Shown here: piece by piece, positions 4,532 through 6,661 of the stretch
Numbering within the stretch: the first letter of the stretch is position 1
How the letters are laid out: each line of letters opens with the position of its first letter
Assembly: GCA_002452635.1 (NCBI GenBank)
Contig: DKEU01000014.1
Location: 879-7,539 of the forward strand
Length of the DNA: 6,661 bases
Origin: Desulfovibrionaceae bacterium UBA6814
Lineage (GTDB): Bacteria; Desulfobacterota; Desulfovibrionia; Desulfovibrionales; Desulfovibrionaceae
Direction of reading: 5' to 3'
Made by a program: the position numbers and the translations under genes
The notes under the pieces: model-generated
What the model saw: the letters and a program-made list of their open reading frames with translations, nothing else
The model's database searches: none
Told to the model about the DNA's origin: nothing

Positions 4532-6661
4532 ATGAAAATCCTGCGCCGTGACTTCCTCAAACTCACCGCAGCGGCCGGCGTGGCCGCGGCCTTCGGGGGG
4601 CTGGGCTTCAGCCTGTCCCCGGCCCAGGCCGCGGCCCAGGAATTCCGGCTCAAGGGCATGAAGCAGACCACCTCGGTATGCTGTTACTGCGCCGTGGGCT
4701 GCGGGCTCATCGTCCACACCGACCCGGTCTCCGGCCGGTCGGTCAACGTGGAGGGCAACCCGGACCATCCCATCAACGAGGGCTCCCGCTGCGCCAAGGG
4801 CGCGTCCATCTGGCAGCTGGCCGAGAAGTCCCCCCGGGTGCTCAAGCCCATGTACCGCGCGCCCTACAGCGACACGTGGGAGGAGAAGAGCTGGGAGTGG
4901 GTGCTCGACGCCATCGCCCAGCGCGCCAAGAAGTCCCGCGACGCGGCCTTCACGTTCAAGAACGCCAAGGGCCAGGTCGTGAACCGCACCGAGGGCATCG
5001 CCCACGTGGGCTCCGCGGCCATCGACAACGAGGAGGCCTGGCTCATCCAGGCGGTCATGCGCCACCTGGGCATCACCTACCTGGAGCACCAGGCCCGCAT
5101 CTGCCACAGCTCCACCGTGCCCGCCCTGGCCGAGTCCTTCGGCCGCGGCGCCATGACCAACCACTGGAACGACATCGCCAACGCCGACGTGATCCTCATC
5201 ATGGGCTCCAACGCGGCCGAGAACCACCCCATCTCCTTCAAGTGGGTGACCAAGGCCAAGGAGCGCGGCGCCACCCTCATGCACGTGGACCCGCGCTTCA
5301 CCCGCACCTCGGCCAAGTCGCACGTCTACGCCCCCATGCGCGCGGGCACGGACATCGCGTTCTTCGGCGGCATGATCAACTACATCCTGCAGAACAACCT
5401 GCAGTTCACCCAGTACGTGGCCGAGTACACCAACTGCTCCTTCATCCTGACCAAGAACTACGGCTTCAAGGACGGGATGTTCGCGGGCTACGACGCCGCG
5501 ACCAACAAGTACGACAAGAAGGCCTGGGCCTTCGAGCTGGACGAGAACGGGGTGCCCAAGAAGGACCGCACCCTCAAGCACCCCCGCTGCGTGTTCCAGC
5601 AGCTCAAGCAGCACTACGCCCGCTACACCCCGGAGACGGTCTCCGCGGTCACGGGCACCCCGCTCAAGGACCTGCTCACGGTCTTCAAGACCTACTGCGC
5701 CACCGGAAAGCCCAACAAGTCCGCGACCATGATGTACGCCATGGGCCAGACCCAGCACACCGTGGGCACCCAGAACATCCGCGCCATGGCCATGATCCAG
5801 TTGCTCCTGGGCAACGTGGGCATCGCGGGCGGCGGCATCAACGCGCTGCGCGGCGAGTCCAACGTGCAGGGCGCCACGGACCACGGGGTGCTCTACCACA
5901 TCCTGCCCGGCTACCTGGCCACCCCCCGGGCGGCCTGGGACAGCTTCGCCGCGTACAACGAGAAGAACACCCCGGTCTCCAAGGACCCCAAGAGCGCCAA
6001 CTGGTGGGGCAACTTCCCCAAATACTCGGCCAGCTACATGAAGGCCGTCTTCCCGGCCATGGACCCGGACAAGGCCTACGAGCTCTTCCCCAAGCTGGAC
6101 GACGGGCAGGACACCTCCTGGCTGGTGCTCTTCGACGAGATGCACAAGGGCCGCTTCACCGGCGCGTTCATCTGGGGCCAGAACCCGGCCTGCGGCGGCG
6201 CCAACGCCCACAAGAACCGCGAGGCCATGGGCAAGCTGGACTGGATGGTCAACGTCAACATCTTCGACAACGAGTCCGGCTCGTTCTGGCGCGGCCCGGG
6301 CATGGACCCCAAGAAGATCAAGACCGAGGTCTTCTTCCTGCCCTGCTGCGTGTCCATCGAGAAGGAGGGCTCCCTGGCCAACTCCGGCCGCTGGTCCCAG
6401 TGGCGCTACATCGGCCCCGAGCCCATGGGCGAGTCCAAGAGCGACGGCGAGATCCTCTGCCTGCTCGGCGCCAAGCTCAAGGAGCTCTACGCCAAGGAGG
6501 GCGGCCCCCTGGCCGAGGCCGTGCTGGGCATGAACGTGGAGGGCTGGACCACCGCGGGCCACTACGACCCGCACAAGGTGGCCAAGCTCATCAACGGCTA
6601 CTTCCTCAAGGACGTGAAGGTCGGGGACAAGGAGTTCAAGGCCGGCACCCTGGTGCCCTCC
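4532..6661 (+). CDS. fdhA: Periplasmic formate dehydrogenase, catalytic (alpha) subunit, Cys-type; 3' end cut by window
   Basis: This enzyme oxidises formate to CO2 at a molybdenum or tungsten bis-pyranopterin centre and passes electrons through a 4Fe-4S cluster to a partner FeS subunit and, in Desulfovibrio relatives, to periplasmic cytochromes c. The frame stays open from the ATG to the right edge: 710 residues of an expected ~1000, so the C-terminal cofactor-binding domain is missing from view. The N-terminus is a Tat signal (R5-R6-D-F-L-K, hydrophobic run, likely cleavage after AQA at 33). The cluster ligands are C50, C53, C57 and C87, with Lys89 after the last. Close FdnG-like motifs follow: FGRGAMTNHWNDI, MGSNAAENHP (224-233), DPRFTRT (253-259) and LRGESNVQG with the conserved active-site Arg440. 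The metal-ligand position is Cys191 (TGC at 5102-5104) followed by His192, where E. coli FdnG has selenocysteine (TGA). The beta-subunit gene would be expected just beyond the window. Confidence 0.96.
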   Translation, partial: MKILRRDFLKLTAAAGVAAAFGGLGFSLSPAQAAAQEFRLKGMKQTTSVCCYCAVGCGLIVHTDPVSGRSVNVEGNPDHPINEGSRCAKGASIWQLAEKSPRVLKPMYRAPYSDTWEEKSWEWVLDAIAQRAKKSRDAAFTFKNAKGQVVNRTEGIAHVGSAAIDNEEAWLIQAVMRHLGITYLEHQARICHSSTVPALAESFGRGAMTNHWNDIANADVILIMGSNAAENHPISFKWVTKAKERGATLMHVDPRFTRTSAKSHVYAPMRAGTDIAFFGGMINYILQNNLQFTQYVAEYTNCSFILTKNYGFKDGMFAGYDAATNKYDKKAWAFELDENGVPKKDRTLKHPRCVFQQLKQHYARYTPETVSAVTGTPLKDLLTVFKTYCATGKPNKSATMMYAMGQTQHTVGTQNIRAMAMIQLLLGNVGIAGGGINALRGESNVQGATDHGVLYHILPGYLATPRAAWDSFAAYNEKNTPVSKDPKSANWWGNFPKYSASYMKAVFPAMDPDKAYELFPKLDDGQDTSWLVLFDEMHKGRFTGAFIWGQNPACGGANAHKNREAMGKLDWMVNVNIFDNESGSFWRGPGMDPKKIKTEVFFLPCCVSIEKEGSLANSGRWSQWRYIGPEPMGESKSDGEILCLLGAKLKELYAKEGGPLAEAVLGMNVEGWTTAGHYDPHKVAKLINGYFLKDVKVGDKEFKAGTLVPS

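Noticed and set aside
4407..4535. A 42-codon upstream frame in the formate dehydrogenase leader whose TGA overlaps the ATG at 4532
   Set aside because: The ATGA arrangement is suggestive, but no usable ribosome binding site precedes the ATG at 4407, the peptide is Pro/Gly-rich with no coding character, and it overlaps the inverted repeats. It may simply be an open frame in GC-rich DNA.
5102..5104. Selenocysteine at the formate dehydrogenase active site
   Set aside because: The codon is TGC, not TGA, and there is no in-frame TGA in the visible part of the gene, so no recoding is needed.
4394..6574. A 726-codon open frame on the minus strand opposite the formate dehydrogenase gene
   Set aside because: It is antisense to an unmistakable formate dehydrogenase frame. 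Its product is a repetitive Gly/Val/His/Leu/Ala-rich string typical of reading the complement of GC-rich codons, with no recognisable domain.

Overview
The window is GC-rich, tightly packed bacterial DNA. The gene content points to a sulfate-reducing deltaproteobacterium of the Desulfovibrio group (Desulfovibrionales). This taxon is inferred from the style of the periplasmic formate dehydrogenase, the stand-alone PaaK-type ligase and the base composition. It is not proven by any marker gene here.

Layout, left to right. (1) Positions 1-1971, plus strand: a methionine / one-carbon operon. It holds the C-terminal catalytic third of metE (cut by the left edge), a 115-residue protein I do not recognise, and metF. 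Each junction is a 4-base ATGA overlap, so the three genes look translationally coupled. MetF supplies 5-methyltetrahydrofolate and MetE uses it to methylate homocysteine. The small protein between them is the least explained gene in the window. (2) A perfect 13-bp inverted repeat flanked by A and T runs (1988-2032) is a bidirectional terminator between metF and the convergent next gene. (3) Positions 2052-3338, minus strand: a phenylacetate-CoA ligase family enzyme (PaaK). (4) A 126-bp divergent intergenic region, then pilD (3465-4259, plus strand), a type IV prepilin peptidase. (5) A 272-bp intergenic region (4260-4531). It has a relatively AT-rich promoter-like segment followed by about 150 nt of potential hairpins, then a strong ribosome binding site. 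(6) From 4532 to the right edge: the large catalytic subunit of a Tat-exported molybdenum/tungsten formate dehydrogenase. 710 residues are visible and the C-terminus is cut. It carries cysteine, not selenocysteine, at the active-site metal-ligand position.

The units are functionally separate: methyl-group synthesis, aryl-acid activation, pilin/pseudopilin processing and periplasmic formate oxidation. All complete genes look intact. I see no tRNA, rRNA, transposon, CRISPR array or clear sign of recent transfer. The points most worth a second look are the small metE-metF protein, the structured leader of the formate dehydrogenase gene, and the Cys-type active site of that enzyme.
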